Below are positions 36,201 through 50,048 of a stretch of 64,000 nt of DNA, piece after piece. Numbering within the stretch: position 1 is the stretch's first letter; each line of letters starts with the position of its first letter. Source of the stretch: Effrenium voratum (lineage: Eukaryota > Sar > Dinophyceae > Suessiales > Symbiodiniaceae); the NCBI GenBank assembly GCA_963377175.1, contig CAUJNA010003289.1, forward strand, positions 191,923 through 255,922, in the 5' to 3' direction. The position numbers were made by a program, and so were the translations under genes. The notes beneath the pieces are model-generated. The model was not told where the DNA came from, did not search any database, and saw only the letters and a program-made list of their open reading frames with translations.

Positions 36201-39200
36201 CCCGTTCTTTTGCCGTGATTTTCCGGCAAAACTATTTATCTCGGGTCTAAGTATGAAGCAGAAGGACGTGTGGTTTCCTACCACAGACGTGGGCCACGAT
36301 TTGTGCTCCCTTTTGAATTTCAAGTTGATTGCATGTGGGTTAGCCTTTCTCTGTTTTTTGTTGGTGCCACCACAAGGCGAGGTGTTGCGCAGGAAATTGT
36401 ATTGTGTACACTTCCCATGTGCTGCCTGTTGTTTGCTTTCGTTATGTTGAATTTGTCTAGGTTGAGTGTTGTATGTGGCTTGCGTTGCTACTTTTCGTGT
36501 TGCCGCCTTTGTTGATTTGTTTTTGCATGCAGGATTGCTTTTAGGTTTCATTTTGCATCTTCTTGCGCGTTGGTTCTCCGCTTTGTGCGCCATTTTGCCC
36601 GGGGGTTCTGTTAGCAGAGGGCTGCAACACATGCTGTTTTGTCTCAACCTGCCGATGGTTTCACTAAAGTGTCAAACCTTGTCCATGGTTGTTGTTGGGA
36701 AACATGTTTCCCATTTTTGCTTATTGTGGTTTAGTGGGAAATCCCCACTTAACTGCTAACATTTAAATTTGTGCTTCCCTTCCAACGTCAACCAAGTGTT
36801 CAGGATGTAGGCCCAGAGCAGGTTTGTGGGGTGGGACACTGTATGTTGACCATGGCTGAAGGTTGAGGTTTCCTCTTGGATCAAGGCTCAACAAAAACTT
36901 TGCATAATAATCTGGTTTGCTTTGATGCATTGAACTTTGCATACTGCATGTTCTAGTTTGCTTTGATGCATTGTTGGCTGGGCCCTAAACACGTCATATG
37001 CAGGGCTCATTTCCGGTTCAACCGGCAAGCCAGAAGTTGTGTCCATAATTTTGGAAAGCAAACTGCGTGGAGGGGTCTCTCAAAACTGTTTTATAACATA
37101 TACTATATATATATATATATGTACATTGTTAACAACCAAGTGTGCGCCTGCCCAAAACAATCATGGAACCTGCACTGACAGGGCCCCTAGAGAAAATGGT
37201 CTTCTAGGGGCCCCTGTGCAGATTCCGTGTTTCTTTTTTGCCAGGGTTGGTCGGCTTCAAGCTGTCAACTCCCCCCTTTCCCCCCAAAGTGGCATCAACG
37301 CACGACTTTCGCAGGGTGAGGGAGGGCTTCGATGTTCAGCCCACTTAGCATTCTTGGTTACAGTTGGGTGAAAGAAGATGGCGCAATTCTCTTGGTTGAT
37401 TCTCCCCTTACTTGCCCGCATGGAGGACTTTCACCCTGGTGCATAACCATGGTAAGGGAACTAAGCCCAGTTAACCTGGTTATATTTCTGGAGAAAAGCT
37501 ACTTGTTTTGCTTACCTGACTCGGGAAGAGCATCCAAGTAATCTGTATTCTTGTATTCTTGCTGATGCAATGGCACCCCATTAAGGGGACCATTGCGGTT
37601 TCCGCCCCATGCAATGGCACCTCCTTCCAATCCCGGTCATTTTTGTGTGTCTGAACATGGTCCCCAAGGGCTCCAATTTCCTGGGTTCTTCTTAAGATTG
37701 GGGACCCTTTTGATGGCTCGTTTCCTTTTGGCATTCCTTTAGAACCCTCAAAAAAAGGGGGTCTGCCATGAAACTTTGGTGGTGTGGGTCATCTGGTCAA
37801 CCCCTCTCCAGAGTTCCCGGACTTCACCTTTCGCCGGGAGACGAATTCAGTGGTAAACAACAAGGTGATTTTCCGGATCCACAGACAATCGGAAGTGAGA
37901 CCCCCTTGGGGCGTTTTTGGGGTGTCCATTTGCAGGGCTCCTTGAAAGATACATTTTGCCCATTTGAAACATGGCTTTTTCCACCAAAATTAAAGGGAAA
38001 CCACCATTTACAGGGAAATGTTCAGGTGTATCATGCATCCGGATCCCTGATTTGGCGTAGGAACCACCTGGCGCCCGTTCTCTCGGTGCCGAAGCGGTCG
38101 GAGCTGGCGCCGCTGCTGGAGTATGCGCGCCCGCTGTCGGTGGTGATCCTCTTCAGGCGATCCTCGGGGCTCCAAAGGGGTGGAGCTAAATTTGGCGCAT
38201 TTTGCCAAGGGATGCCAAGGGACTCAAAAACTGTTTGCCAAGGTTTTCCGTATTAAACCACTAGAAGTTACTCACTTTTAGGGGAGCAGAAAGCGACCAA
38301 ATAAAGGGAAACCACCAGGAACACCAGAACTAAACAAACTAAGTTATTTGCATTAGATGTTTGGTGCAATAATGAATGCTAAATTTAAATGCAGTTTTTG
38401 GTGGAGCTAAAACCGAAATCTATCTTGGGGGGACCCCGTAACAAAAGACACAGACCCAAATGAGGTTCGGACACCTTTTGGTTGGCAAAGAAAAAGCCGA
38501 AGCCTTGCCCTTTACAGAAGCCGTCCGACGGCCTGGTTCGATAGGCAGGGAATGAGTTGGAATTTAAACTCCCCTCAACCTGAACAATCAAGTGGGAAAT
38601 AGACCTCAAGTCTTCAGCAGAAAAGGGGTGGATATGAGTCACTGGCAAGATTACTGTTGGTTTGGTTTGGACGAGGAGGGGGGACAACCCAAACTTAGAC
38701 CCGATTTGCACATGCAATGGACATCAGCCAATACCCGCAAAGAAGCAGTTGCAAGAAAGACTCCGAGCGTTTCCAACGAATAGGGGCCACTTCGAGGTGG
38801 GTTGGTTTTTGTTGGCGGGGGCGTGGAGCAGCGTCAGAAAGAACATACGCACATGATCAGCCGACACATTATGTACTTCACCAACCATGGACCTTAACCC
38901 AAAGGAAGCCTAATTTACTTCCCCTCCCACCAATTATCATGGGACCTGACGTTTTGGGGTCCCTTCAAAAGGAAAATGGTCCAAACCATGACTCCCCGAA
39001 CGCTAGGTTCAATGTAAATTGGTGGCCAAACCAAGCCCCGGACCTTGCCTGCGACCCAAAACGTTAAGACCAAGCCCTAGGCCAAGCCCTAAACGTTACA
39101 ACCCAAAACGGGTCACGCCTGTCCAACCCGGACTGGGAACGGCGCCGCAGGTTCCTGAGCATCACCTTGATGGCCAAGGCCGCCGCTGCGCTGGGGACCC

Positions 39201-42200
39201 AGGCCACCGCCGCGTACCAGGCGAAGCAGAGAAGCGCGCCGCCAGGTTTGGGTCTGTCTGGGTGGCTGTCTTTGGAGCTGGTGCTCGTCTGTTTTGGGCC
39301 GGGTTGAAAAAAGGAAAGCCAAAAGGACCACCAATTTTGGTGGGTGCCCTGAAAAACACACAAACCCAGATACCCAGGTTGTTTTCAAATGGAAGCAAGG
39401 GCCTTGACTGTGGGGGACTCTGCAGGTTTTGGAGTCCGGAACGGATTTTGACACGGACCCACCTCCAACTTGGGTGATGTTTAACCCTTATCCGCCAAGG
39501 TGAAGTGATGGGGATGGGCCCGGGATGGGACACAACGATTGCTCGCAGCCACTATAGTAAATGTGTGCTCCCGCCCAAATGTGCAGCGCATAAGAAAAAG
39601 TCATTCCCGATGTTGTGAAATTTCGGCTGGTTTATTGGGTTCCTTAAATCTCTACAACCATGCCGCCACCACAAAGTTTATAATTCATCTTTGCACCCCG
39701 TTTTATTTTCGGGGGCCCCCAAAATGATGCAACAACGGCTTTCCTGTTGGTTTCCCTTTAAACCAACCTCAAAATGGGTACCAACTCCAAAAGGCCATGC
39801 TGCAGAACCCAAAGTCAGCTCGGGTTTTGGGCGCCATTTTCCGCTTCGCACGTTGCAGGTGCTGTGCCGGTTTTTTGGGGAACCCCGGTTTTTTGGGGAA
39901 CCCCCCCCCCCCCCCAAAAGCCAAAAATGGGTTTCCTGGTGGTTCTCAAAGCCCGGTTTTTGGGGAACCCCGGTTTTTGGGGAACCCCCCAAAAGACAAA
40001 AAGGGGTTTCCTGGTGGTTCTTAAACCCCGGTATTTTTGGGGAACCCCCCAAAGGACAAAAAGGGGTTTCCTGGTGGTTCTTAAACCCCGGTTTTTTTGG
40101 GGAACCCCGCAAGAGACAAACAGTGGTTTCCTTGTGGTTCTTAAAACCTGTTTTTTGGGGGAACCCCCGAAAAGCCAAAAAGGGGTTTCCTGGTGGTTCT
40201 TAAAACCCGATTTTTTGGGGAACCCCGGTTTTTGTACAAAACGTCAAAAAGGGGTTCCTGGTGGTTCTTAAAACCTGTTTTTTTTGGGGAACCCCGGTTT
40301 TTGTACCAAACGTCAAAAACGGGTTTCCTGGTGGTTCTTAAACCCCGGTTTTTTTGGGGAACCCCGCAAGAGACAAAAAGTGGTTTCCTTGTGGTTCTTA
40401 AAACCATATTTTTTGGGGAACCCCGGTTTTTGTACAAAACGTCAAAAAGGGGTTTCCTGGTGGTTCTTAAAACCCGGTTTTTTGGGGAACCCCGTTTTTG
40501 GGGGAACCCCCCGAACGTCAAAAAGGGGGTCTCCGGGTCTTAAAAAACCAAACGGCAGGACCCAAAGGCAGCTGGGCAGCGCAGGTGCTGTGCAACATGG
40601 TGGTGCTCTTCGGCCTGTGCGGGGAGCCGCTGTCTCAGACCGCCCAGACGATGCTGCCGGGGCTGCTGGAACGGCCCAGCCCCAAGGCAGGGGGGACAGG
40701 GGGGTGTCCTTTTACCGTTTCTTTTTTTGGGGAGGGTTCGACTACAGAAAAAAGGGTACCCTTATTCTAACCTCTCTACTGGAGGACCCAGGTGGGGGGA
40801 GGGAGGCTGGGCAGAGCCAGGGGCGCCCTTGTTGGAAATCAGCCCCAAGGCATGTCGGCAACAGGATGATGACTTTTGTGGGTGTAGGAAATATAATTTG
40901 TGGGAAGCTCAGTTTTGAGGGCCACAGGTCCCTGTGGGGGGTTCCCATGAATTTATGTCGCGGCTTTCGTTTCAGGAGGCTTCAAGGTGGGGCATGGATC
41001 CTGTGGCGTGCTCACCGGGGCCCGGGGCTACCAGCGATTCGAAGGGCCCATGAAGGTTTCTGGTCTTATCTATTGAGTTTACAAGCCAAAACATGTTGTC
41101 ATGGTTGTTGTTGGGAAACATGTTTCCCATTTTTGCTTATTGTGGTTTAGTGGGAAATCCCCACTTAACTGCTAAGAAATAATTGTTTGCTCCCCTTCCA
41201 ACGACAACCAAGTGGCCAGACCGAAACGGGTTTAAAACCCACCCTAAATTTGTCCCCTGCATCATGGCTGCTTTAGGACCCTACCGACCAACAGCCCTGC
41301 TGGGTCAAAGATGTCCATCTGTGGGAACCTAAGCGCAATCCGGGTTGGGGCAACGACTTGGCTTGCCGAAACTTGGTGGTTGTCCTCTTGGTTTCCCAAG
41401 CAATCTGCAAAGGGCACCCGAAGAAGGACAAACGAACATGTGTTGGCAGGTTGCTTCCTCATTCAAAAGCCCAGCGGCCTTTAGAAAAAAAAATGCCGAC
41501 AGGCGCGGGGGTTCATGAAGAGCCTGGCTGCTCCTCGTCCATCCGCCTTGAGTTTCGAGCTCACTCAGGGGATGGGGATTCCTGATGAACAATCTGCGTG
41601 GCTCGATTGCTTTAAGGTTGGACGCCTCAGCCCTCCCAAAACGGTTACCAACTCCAAAAGAGGCACACCCACTGCGTTGATCCAAGTCTGGCCTTTTCAA
41701 CTTTTTAGCCTTGGGGTTCCTTCATTTGTCCTTCAGCAAAAAGTTGATCTAAGTCTGGTCAAGTGTGAATGGTGGTAATTTGCCCAGCTACTGTGAATGG
41801 GTGCATTTTTTTTGTCTCGCACCAGGCGGTTCATCAACCCGGCTTTTTCATGCTCTTTCAGGATTTTGTCCATCCGCATGTACAGTCAGAGGTTTGGATT
41901 CATCAAAAGGCGAGCGGGCAGGTGCGGCCACCGACTTTTGGGTTCTTTACTCGCCGGGTTGTGGGTGGCCCCCTCAATGGCAATACCCCTCCCGTCGTTG
42001 TTAGGGATCTTTCGCTCAGCAAATGTCTAGGGGTTGTTTCCAATGGGTTTTTGATGGTTTCCTGAAAAGAAGCATCCCTGGAAAGAATGGGGAAGGTACC
42101 CCTAGAGAATGGGTGAAGCTCGCGGAGTCAGCTTTTGGAGATGTCTCGTGGGAGGCGTCCCGTTCGCCTTCTGAGAGCAAATGGCGGAAGGGCCATGTAA

Positions 42201-45200
42201 GCCGGGCGTATACGTCTCAAAGTCTCAAATTAAGTATAGGTCCCCCAGTAGTGCCCTTTTACCGTTTCTTTTTTGGGGGGAGGGTTCCCCGGCTAAAATA
42301 GCCTACAGAAAAAAGTTGGTACCCTTATTCTTACCTCTCTACTGGACCTAGAAGTATAGGATTGGTATAGTTCCTTTCAGCCACAAGGGTACCATGATGT
42401 GTATATAAATATAAATAAATATATATATATATATATGGCCATGGGTCAAAACCCTGTACCCCCAGTGAACATCCCAATCCCAACTGAAATAGATTAAAAT
42501 GGGTGGTGTACCTACCCCAAAATGGTACCATTGGTTTTGACCCACACCCATATATATATATATAGCATGTATGTGAACTGGAATGAACCTAGGCGGTTTA
42601 AATGGTTTTTTGGCGTGGATCACGCCCCTCTCTTTGGGGATGAACGCACACATAGATGGCGAATCCCTGGTAACGCTCCACTCGGGTTTGTTTTTAAATG
42701 AAGGAACACCTGAACTCGGTGGTTCCCTTTTTGTTTCAACCCCAAAAGTGGTACCCTCAAAGACGCACATGGGTATCACGCCTCTTTTGCAGGGGTTGGG
42801 AACTTGGATCTTAACATCAGATTTTGTGTGGAGAGGACCAGAAGGGGGCAATTCACCCACAAGAAATCAGGTGGCCTCACATGAACCGACCCTGCACCAG
42901 ACTGATGCAGGGCGACAACCCAATTCTCCCAATTGTCCCATGTTTTTGGGGAAAAAAGCGAGTCTTTCTCGGCTGCTATGTTTCCAACAGCTTTCTAGGC
43001 TGGACATGGCCCCTGTGTCAAGCTAGATCCAAATGGGAATGGACACTCCTTCCTCCCTTTGAATTTGACACGAGCGCATGTGTCAAGGTTTCATGGTGTG
43101 TTTCTGTCAACTTGGCACATACCGTCTTGGGGTTATGACTCACCGGCAAGTAAGTAGGGGACCCTCTGAGGTGAAACGGGTGATCGTTTTTCTTGACCTC
43201 GGGCTTGCTCGTGGGGTCAACTCATAGGTCACAGTCCCCAGCCCCCAACCTTGTTTGGTTCCCCCCCCCACGGCGAGAGCCTAGCTTGGACCCTACTTGG
43301 ATGTTCAACCGGAGCAAGTTCTGTGATAACCATAGTATTTCGCAACTGAGGATGCTGCGGTTAGTTCCTTAAGCATGGTTGCTGCCTAATGTTGACCGGA
43401 GCAAACCCCAGTTTAGTAATAGGGGGTGTCCCAGGGTTTAGCACCCCCCCTTAATAGACTGGGTTTTGTTAATCCGGGGTAAATCATTACTTGACGTGAG
43501 TTTAACATATCCAAGTGTCCATGCTCCAACAACCCGCCATTCCCCCGGTTTTCCAGGGTCCCCCCCCTCCGCCCAGGGTTTAGAGGTCCAATGGCTGTCC
43601 ATTCGGTTGAAATCTCTTGTGTGCTCAATATAACTATTGGGGCTGAATGATGTTTGCTATATCGGAGGGGTGAAGTGCCAGCGGCCAAAACACATGCAAG
43701 CCACAGTCTATACGGTATTCATTATGTTCCCAACTGACATGGGATCTGACGAGAAACCCCCATTTCCTAAATGGCAATTTGTTAGGTGCCTCCAGTGCCA
43801 TTGCCTCAACTACCGTAGATGACCGCAAATATTGAGCGTTTCTCATGTGAGCAGTGCACAACACCGTTTCCTATTGGCCATTGTACTAAGTTCTACTATC
43901 TGGATCAATATGGGGGTGTCATTTTTTGGTTTTTAGGGTCCCACCCCCAAGAATGGCAAGTTGTCATTTTGGTTTCCCTTGTTTCACCACCAAAGGGGCA
44001 TCCCCAAGAAATGGCAAGGAGTCCTTCTTTCCTTTGTTTTTCTCCACCAAAAGAGGGGAACCCCCAAATCCGAAACCGGCAAGTTTCCCATTCCGTGTTT
44101 TTTTTTGTGCCCCCAAAAAAGGGGCACCCCCAAAAATAACACCCAAAAAAGGACGAGGGGACGCCCCCGCCCCGTCGACCCGCCGCGGGTTTGTCTCTCG
44201 CCTCGCCCGCCCGAGGTGCTGACGCTGGGCGTGAGCCTCGGCGTGGGCGTCTTCAGCGCTGTGGCGCTCAGGGCCTCGGCCCATCTCTTCACCCGGGACT
44301 TGGAGGCCGACAAAATCCGTCCGATGAGATCGGATTTGGGGGGGGGGGGGGGCTGGGGGGGGGGGAAGGGGGGGGTTTCTACCGTCTTCCCGTACGTTGT
44401 TGGGAAACATTTTTCCCCTTTGAGCCACGTGCTCAAAACCGATTCGGGTAGATGAAGGTTAGTAAGGGGCCAGTCCCAGCCAGAGATAGTTGCGGATATC
44501 CGCCGTCTTAATTCTTTACATGGTCCTGGGTTCACCATTTTAGTACCAGGTTTTGATTGTGACTCATTTTGGCTTATTGTGGTTTAGTGGTTTAAGTCCC
44601 CACTTAATCGGACTGGGGACCTTGGCGGGGCTGGGGGGGGAAGGGGGCGGACCCAGAAAGGGGGGGGGGCTCTAAGAAACGCTAAGACATGTCAGGTCAG
44701 ACCAGGGTCTCCTAAAAATGTGATACATATGTATATATATATATATATGTGCATATACATATGAGCTCATATATATATATATATGGATAGAGAAGGGTAG
44801 ACTGTAAATGGGTGTTTGTTTCTTTGTCTTGAGTTGGTACCCGTTGTTTTTTTTGTTGGGAGACCAAGGGCCAAAAGACCTGGGTTTTGCCACCAGTCAA
44901 AAAAGACAGCAACTTTACACTTGTGTTGTTTTGAGTGTTGGTTCACTTTGACTTCCCTCTTCCAATTCTCTACCCTGAAAGGATCCAGCTTGGACTCTGC
45001 ACGCTAATCCTCCAAGTTCGCAATTTCCGGACACGTAACACAGATTCATGAACCCTCAATGGGGAGGGGGGGCTATCCCTTATAAAGCCTTTAGTAAGGC
45101 CTTATAATTCCTTATCCTTGGGTTATCCTGGGCTTATCCAGGGATAGCCCGCCCCCCCATAGCCCCCCCGAAGATTCCATGACAGATGCCAGTTTCGTTT

Positions 45201-48200
45201 CTCTTCGTTTTGTGGGAAAGCGGGGCTTTGAGAAGCTCCTCTGCTGTGAGCGGCCAGAGAATGCTGCTTGAAATAATGACGAAGTCGGGGAACCATATGG
45301 CTGTGGGTCAAACCCAATGGTACCATTTTGGGGTAGGTGCACCACCCATTTAAGAACCGATTTTAGTGGAGATTGGGATGTTCACTGGGGCAGGGGTTTG
45401 ACCCATGGCCATATGAATTGAATTAATTTGATAAAAACGCTAGATTCAGGTATGTTGGACATGAATAAAAAACATGGCTCACATGTCCAATCTGCCCATG
45501 AAATCAGGCCTCTTTCCATACAGTAGGGTGCCTTTGGGCTCTCCTGTTGAGTGGCGCTTGAACTTTTGCTTGACGGGCTGAAAGTTGTCCTGGCCAGTTG
45601 ACTCAGGTCAGCCATAGGCCTCCCCATGGAGTCCTATGGCTGTTGTCAAAACCCAGGAAACCCCTGGTGAACATCAAAATCGGTGGCAAGTGGATGTTCA
45701 TCCGCCCCAAAATGGAGCCATAGGTTATGAACCATTGCCATATTTTCCTTTCTGGTGGTACCTCTCCTTTCGGCTGCTGATTTGGCCCTCAACATGCGCT
45801 CAATAGTTCCACGATAAAGGGAATGACTGACATGGGGCCCGGACATGAGCCCCGAATTGCCTCGAAATCAGACATGGGGGTCACCCCATTCCCATGTTGG
45901 GGACACCTGAATCAGGATGGTTTTTTCTTCTTTTTTCTGTTTTGCAGTCGGTACCTTGGTGTTTCTCCGGTTTTGAAGAAAAACCACACAGAACACCGCA
46001 GAGCCATCTTGGGGGTCCCCAAAAACACCACGGATCCGTCCGACGGGAATCGATCCTCGGAGGTGCAGCAGATCCTCCGCCGCAGCGTCATGGCGCCAGC
46101 CCCGACTTGGGGCGGTCCGGCCTAACTCTGCGATCCGCGCTGCGGAAATTAAACAAATCCTCAAAAAAGTCCTGCCGAGATGGCCCAACCACACCACGAG
46201 ATGGCCCAACCACAACACACGATGGCCCCAGCAAGTGCTTAATTCTTGCGGAAGACCCCGGTGGGTTGGCGGCTAGGGGGATGGCTTCCCCTTTACCATT
46301 TTTACGCTTGATCCGGGGGCTCGGATCCAAATCCAAACCACCGGGCTCTAAGCCAAGGAAGGGCTGCTGGATTTGTGAAACCAGGTCGAGCACCTAAGAC
46401 CTAAGCCTCAGTTGGATTGGATTGGCGGTTTGAGGATGACCCCCAGCTCCTTCTGACACCAAAAGGGAAGAAGGTGCCCCAGAACGTCCAAACAGGGCTC
46501 CAAACCAACCCACGCTACGCTGAGTCGGCCTCCCTCTAATAGGTTCTTCGGATGTGCGGTTACGGGCGGCCAGGGGGGGGGTTCCCATCTACCCACAAGA
46601 AAATAAGCTCAGGTGATATCCCCAACAGTATGCGGTGCTTTATTAGTGCTCGCGCCACCCCGCAGCCCTCGCAGAACCTCGTGGAACCCTCGTGGAACCC
46701 TCGTGGAACCCTGGTGGAACCCTGGTGGAACCCTCGTGGAACCTTACCTCAGGGCCGCCCCGGACCACCCCAGAGCCTATCTGGGCTGAGACCCCAAAGC
46801 TTTCAGCTGTTGGGGAAAAAAATACTAGGTCCCCCAGTAGTGCCCTTTTACTGTTTCTTTTTCGGGGAGGGGACCACAGAAAAAAAAAATCGGGCACCAA
46901 CTTATGCTGACCTCTCTACTGGAGGACCTAGACACAACGAGGGCCGCGGCTTGCCGCCGTTTCCGGCGTCGAGGTGCCGGTCACCGTGGCCTCTTTGATC
47001 CTCTCCCAGGCCTTCGACGGGTCGATGCTGGCGGCAAGGGAGCGCTTCGACAATAGAAAAACGGTCTCGGGGAGGGGGGGGGGGGAGGGGTTGGCGCGGG
47101 GGGGGGGGGGGGAAGTTGGTCCGGTCGGTCGGAGGTATGCCATCTTGTGGTCGGAGGTCTCTCTCCATCCACACACTGAGACTGGGAAGGGCTCCATTTG
47201 CTGAAGTGAAGATGTTATTTTCTTTTTGTCCTTTCTTTTTCCCCTCTCGGTTTTGCTTGGGAATCGAATTTCACTGGACCTTTTGGTCTCATTTTTTCCA
47301 CTCATCTCAGGTTTCCGCTGGTGATCCGCATTACTCTGGCCACCACCTCGCTCCAGGCGGGAGCTTCCAGGCTAAACGAGAATCTTCTTTCTCAGATGAT
47401 ATGGCTGTGGGTCAAAACCAATGGTACCATTGTGGGTCTATTTTTCCGTGGGCATTGGTTGATGTTCACCGGGGGCTAACCGGGATTTTGACCCATGGCT
47501 ATATATACACAAAAATACCATTCTGTACACGCACATAATATATATATATATATATATGTATAAACATATTTATATGCCTACATATATACATATACAGATA
47601 TGTAAATACGTACATATATAGATGTGTACATATCTATATGTACATATACATACACGTGTACATACATATACACATATATGTACATATACGTTTCTACGCA
47701 TATACATATATACAGATGCACATGTGTCTATATATATATACACATAGGCACACACATATGTATATATACATACACTACGAATATACATACATTTTATGTG
47801 TATATATATATATATATACACATACACATACACATCACATATATATATATATATCTTAATACACGCATACATCATGTACAGTTGCATGCGCGCATATACG
47901 TGTATGTATATATATATATATATACATCCCCTCAAAAACCGGCGCCTGCTGCTTCTGGAAGGGGGTCAAGTCATTTTAGTCAGAGATTACCAGAAGTGGG
48001 TTCATTTCACAAATTTGGCAGACCTTCGCATATGATTCATTCAGACTTTGTCACCCATATACTTAGCAGTTGCTCTTCTACATTGTGAACAAACTGTCTT
48101 TATTATGTATTCCTCCTGCTGATCTTTATTTTCAAATCATTTCATACATATTCTGGTCATTCATTCAACCTATTTCAATACAAGTTAATTGGACAGTTAG

Positions 48201-49499
48201 CATCATAAGCAAAGTTTGGTACAGTGTGAAAGCGAAGTTAGGCAACGTGCCATATTACACAGGGTCTAGACCATAATCTGTCACACATACATCTCTGCAG
48301 TGTTCAAACATGTCAGCCAAAGCAAACACATCTGCTGCCAAATAGAAATCGTGATGCCCTCTCATTGTGTCCAGATTAGTTTTGTTTTGGCGTAGTTTTC
48401 ATCGCTAATGATATGCTCGCTGAATTGACTGCAAAACATCTTTGTGAGGGTACCGGCGTAGGTGTATCAAACAACGAGGCAAACCATACCTCTTTTGCTT
48501 CGCCTACCCATCTTCGATTTATCATCTCAACTGATGTGCAAATCCTCTTTGTCTGTCAGCTCACAAACCTGTGGCAATACCGAAACATCTGCTACGCATT
48601 CATCCTCCATCTCTCATCTCAACTCATCTGCAAATTCCCTTCGTCTGTCAGCTCACAAACGTTGGCGAATACCAAAACATCTGCTCACACCTCATATGCC
48701 CTGACCAATCCAACGCTGTCTGCTAAAATAACTATTGTCCCTGAGCGTGCTACACAGCATGCAAAGCACTGGTATTTACAGTGTGTTTTTCAATATCCAA
48801 GGGTTGGTGTGGAGTTGCTTAAGTAATTAAAACACATATCCAATGCCCATATGCTGAACTATGAACTGTGTTTACCGCACACAAGTCGAAAAGAATAGTA
48901 AGGTCCACACCCAAACAGGAAAAACTGAAAGCAGACGCTTTAAAGCGCTTTGAAGCTCTTTTGGATTTAATATTCAAGATTCAAAATTCCCAGGACTCTA
49001 GATCGTGAATTTGGAATCCAGTATCCCCCCCCCCGCCAAAACGCTTTAAAGCACTTTTGGATCTAAGATTCAAGATTCTCGGGGCTCTAGATCTTGAATC
49101 TTGAATCCCGTATGGGATCCCCAAAACGCTTTAAAGCGCTTTAACGCGCTTTTATCATGGACTCAAGGTTCAAGAACTAGAGTCCTTTGAATCTTGAATC
49201 TTAGATTCCAAAGTGCTTTAAAGCGCTTTAAAGCGTTTTAGGTGGAGACAGTCACAGTCAAATGTCAGCCATAGTTGAATGCTCAAAACTGGAGTGTTTG
49301 AAAAGGGGGGGGAGCTCGCGCAAAAGCGCACGCGCACGCACGCGCACGCGCACAGCGCGCGCGCCACCCGCGCAGCCACGCCCGCCCCGTGCGCTCAAGA
49401 CGCACGCACGCGCGCACCGCGCGCGCCCACGCAGCGGGCGCGCGCACGCTCAGCACACAACACGCAGCACGCACGCACGCACGCACGCACCGCACGCAC

Positions 49500-49563
<64 letters not shown>

Positions 49564-49587
49564 CGTTACGCACGCGCCCACACGCTC

Positions 49588-49623
<36 letters not shown>

Positions 49624-50017
49624 CGGCCGCACGCACGCACGCATACGCACGCACGCACGCACGCCCTCACGCACGCGAGCACGCACCCACCACGCACGCA
49701 CGCACGCACGCCCCACACCCACCCACCCACCCACCCACCCACCACCCCACCCACACCCACCACCCACCCACCCACCCACCCACCCACCCACCCACCCACC
49801 CACACACACCCACACACACACACACCCACACACACCCACCACACCCACACACCACCCACACACACCCACACACACCCACACACACACCACACACCCACAC
49901 ACACCCACACACACACCCACACACACCACACACACCACACACCCACACACACCCACACACACCCACACACACCCACACACACCCACACACACCCACACAC
50001 ACCCACACACCCACACA

Positions 50018-50048
<31 letters not shown>

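Larger units (their letters stand above)
36032..38060 (+). other. MATE intron 9 (2,029 bp, GC-AG)
   Basis: Starts GCGTCT, ends GCGTAG. Family C (36685-36796), TA run (37104-37121) and repeat J (37930-38053), which ends 8 bp before exon 10. Confidence 0.72.
44306..46062 (+). other. MATE intron 14 (1,757 bp, GC-AG)
   Basis: Starts GCCGAC, ends CTCGGAG. G-runs (44338-44370), a family-C element split by a family-H element (44393-44615), TA runs (44733-44785) and two family-A copies in opposite orientation (45295-45414 and 45635-45743). Confidence 0.75.

Noticed and set aside
39691..40543. Long frames with repeated FFGEPRF and WWFLKP
   Set aside because: Caused by the 60-bp tandem array; three frames open at once.
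39860..40545. CRISPR-like array
   Set aside because: Units are contiguous and imperfect with no unique spacers, and the context is eukaryotic.
48413..48826. 137-codon frame in the AT-rich island
   Set aside because: It is made mainly of the 75-bp direct repeat pair and has no recognisable features.
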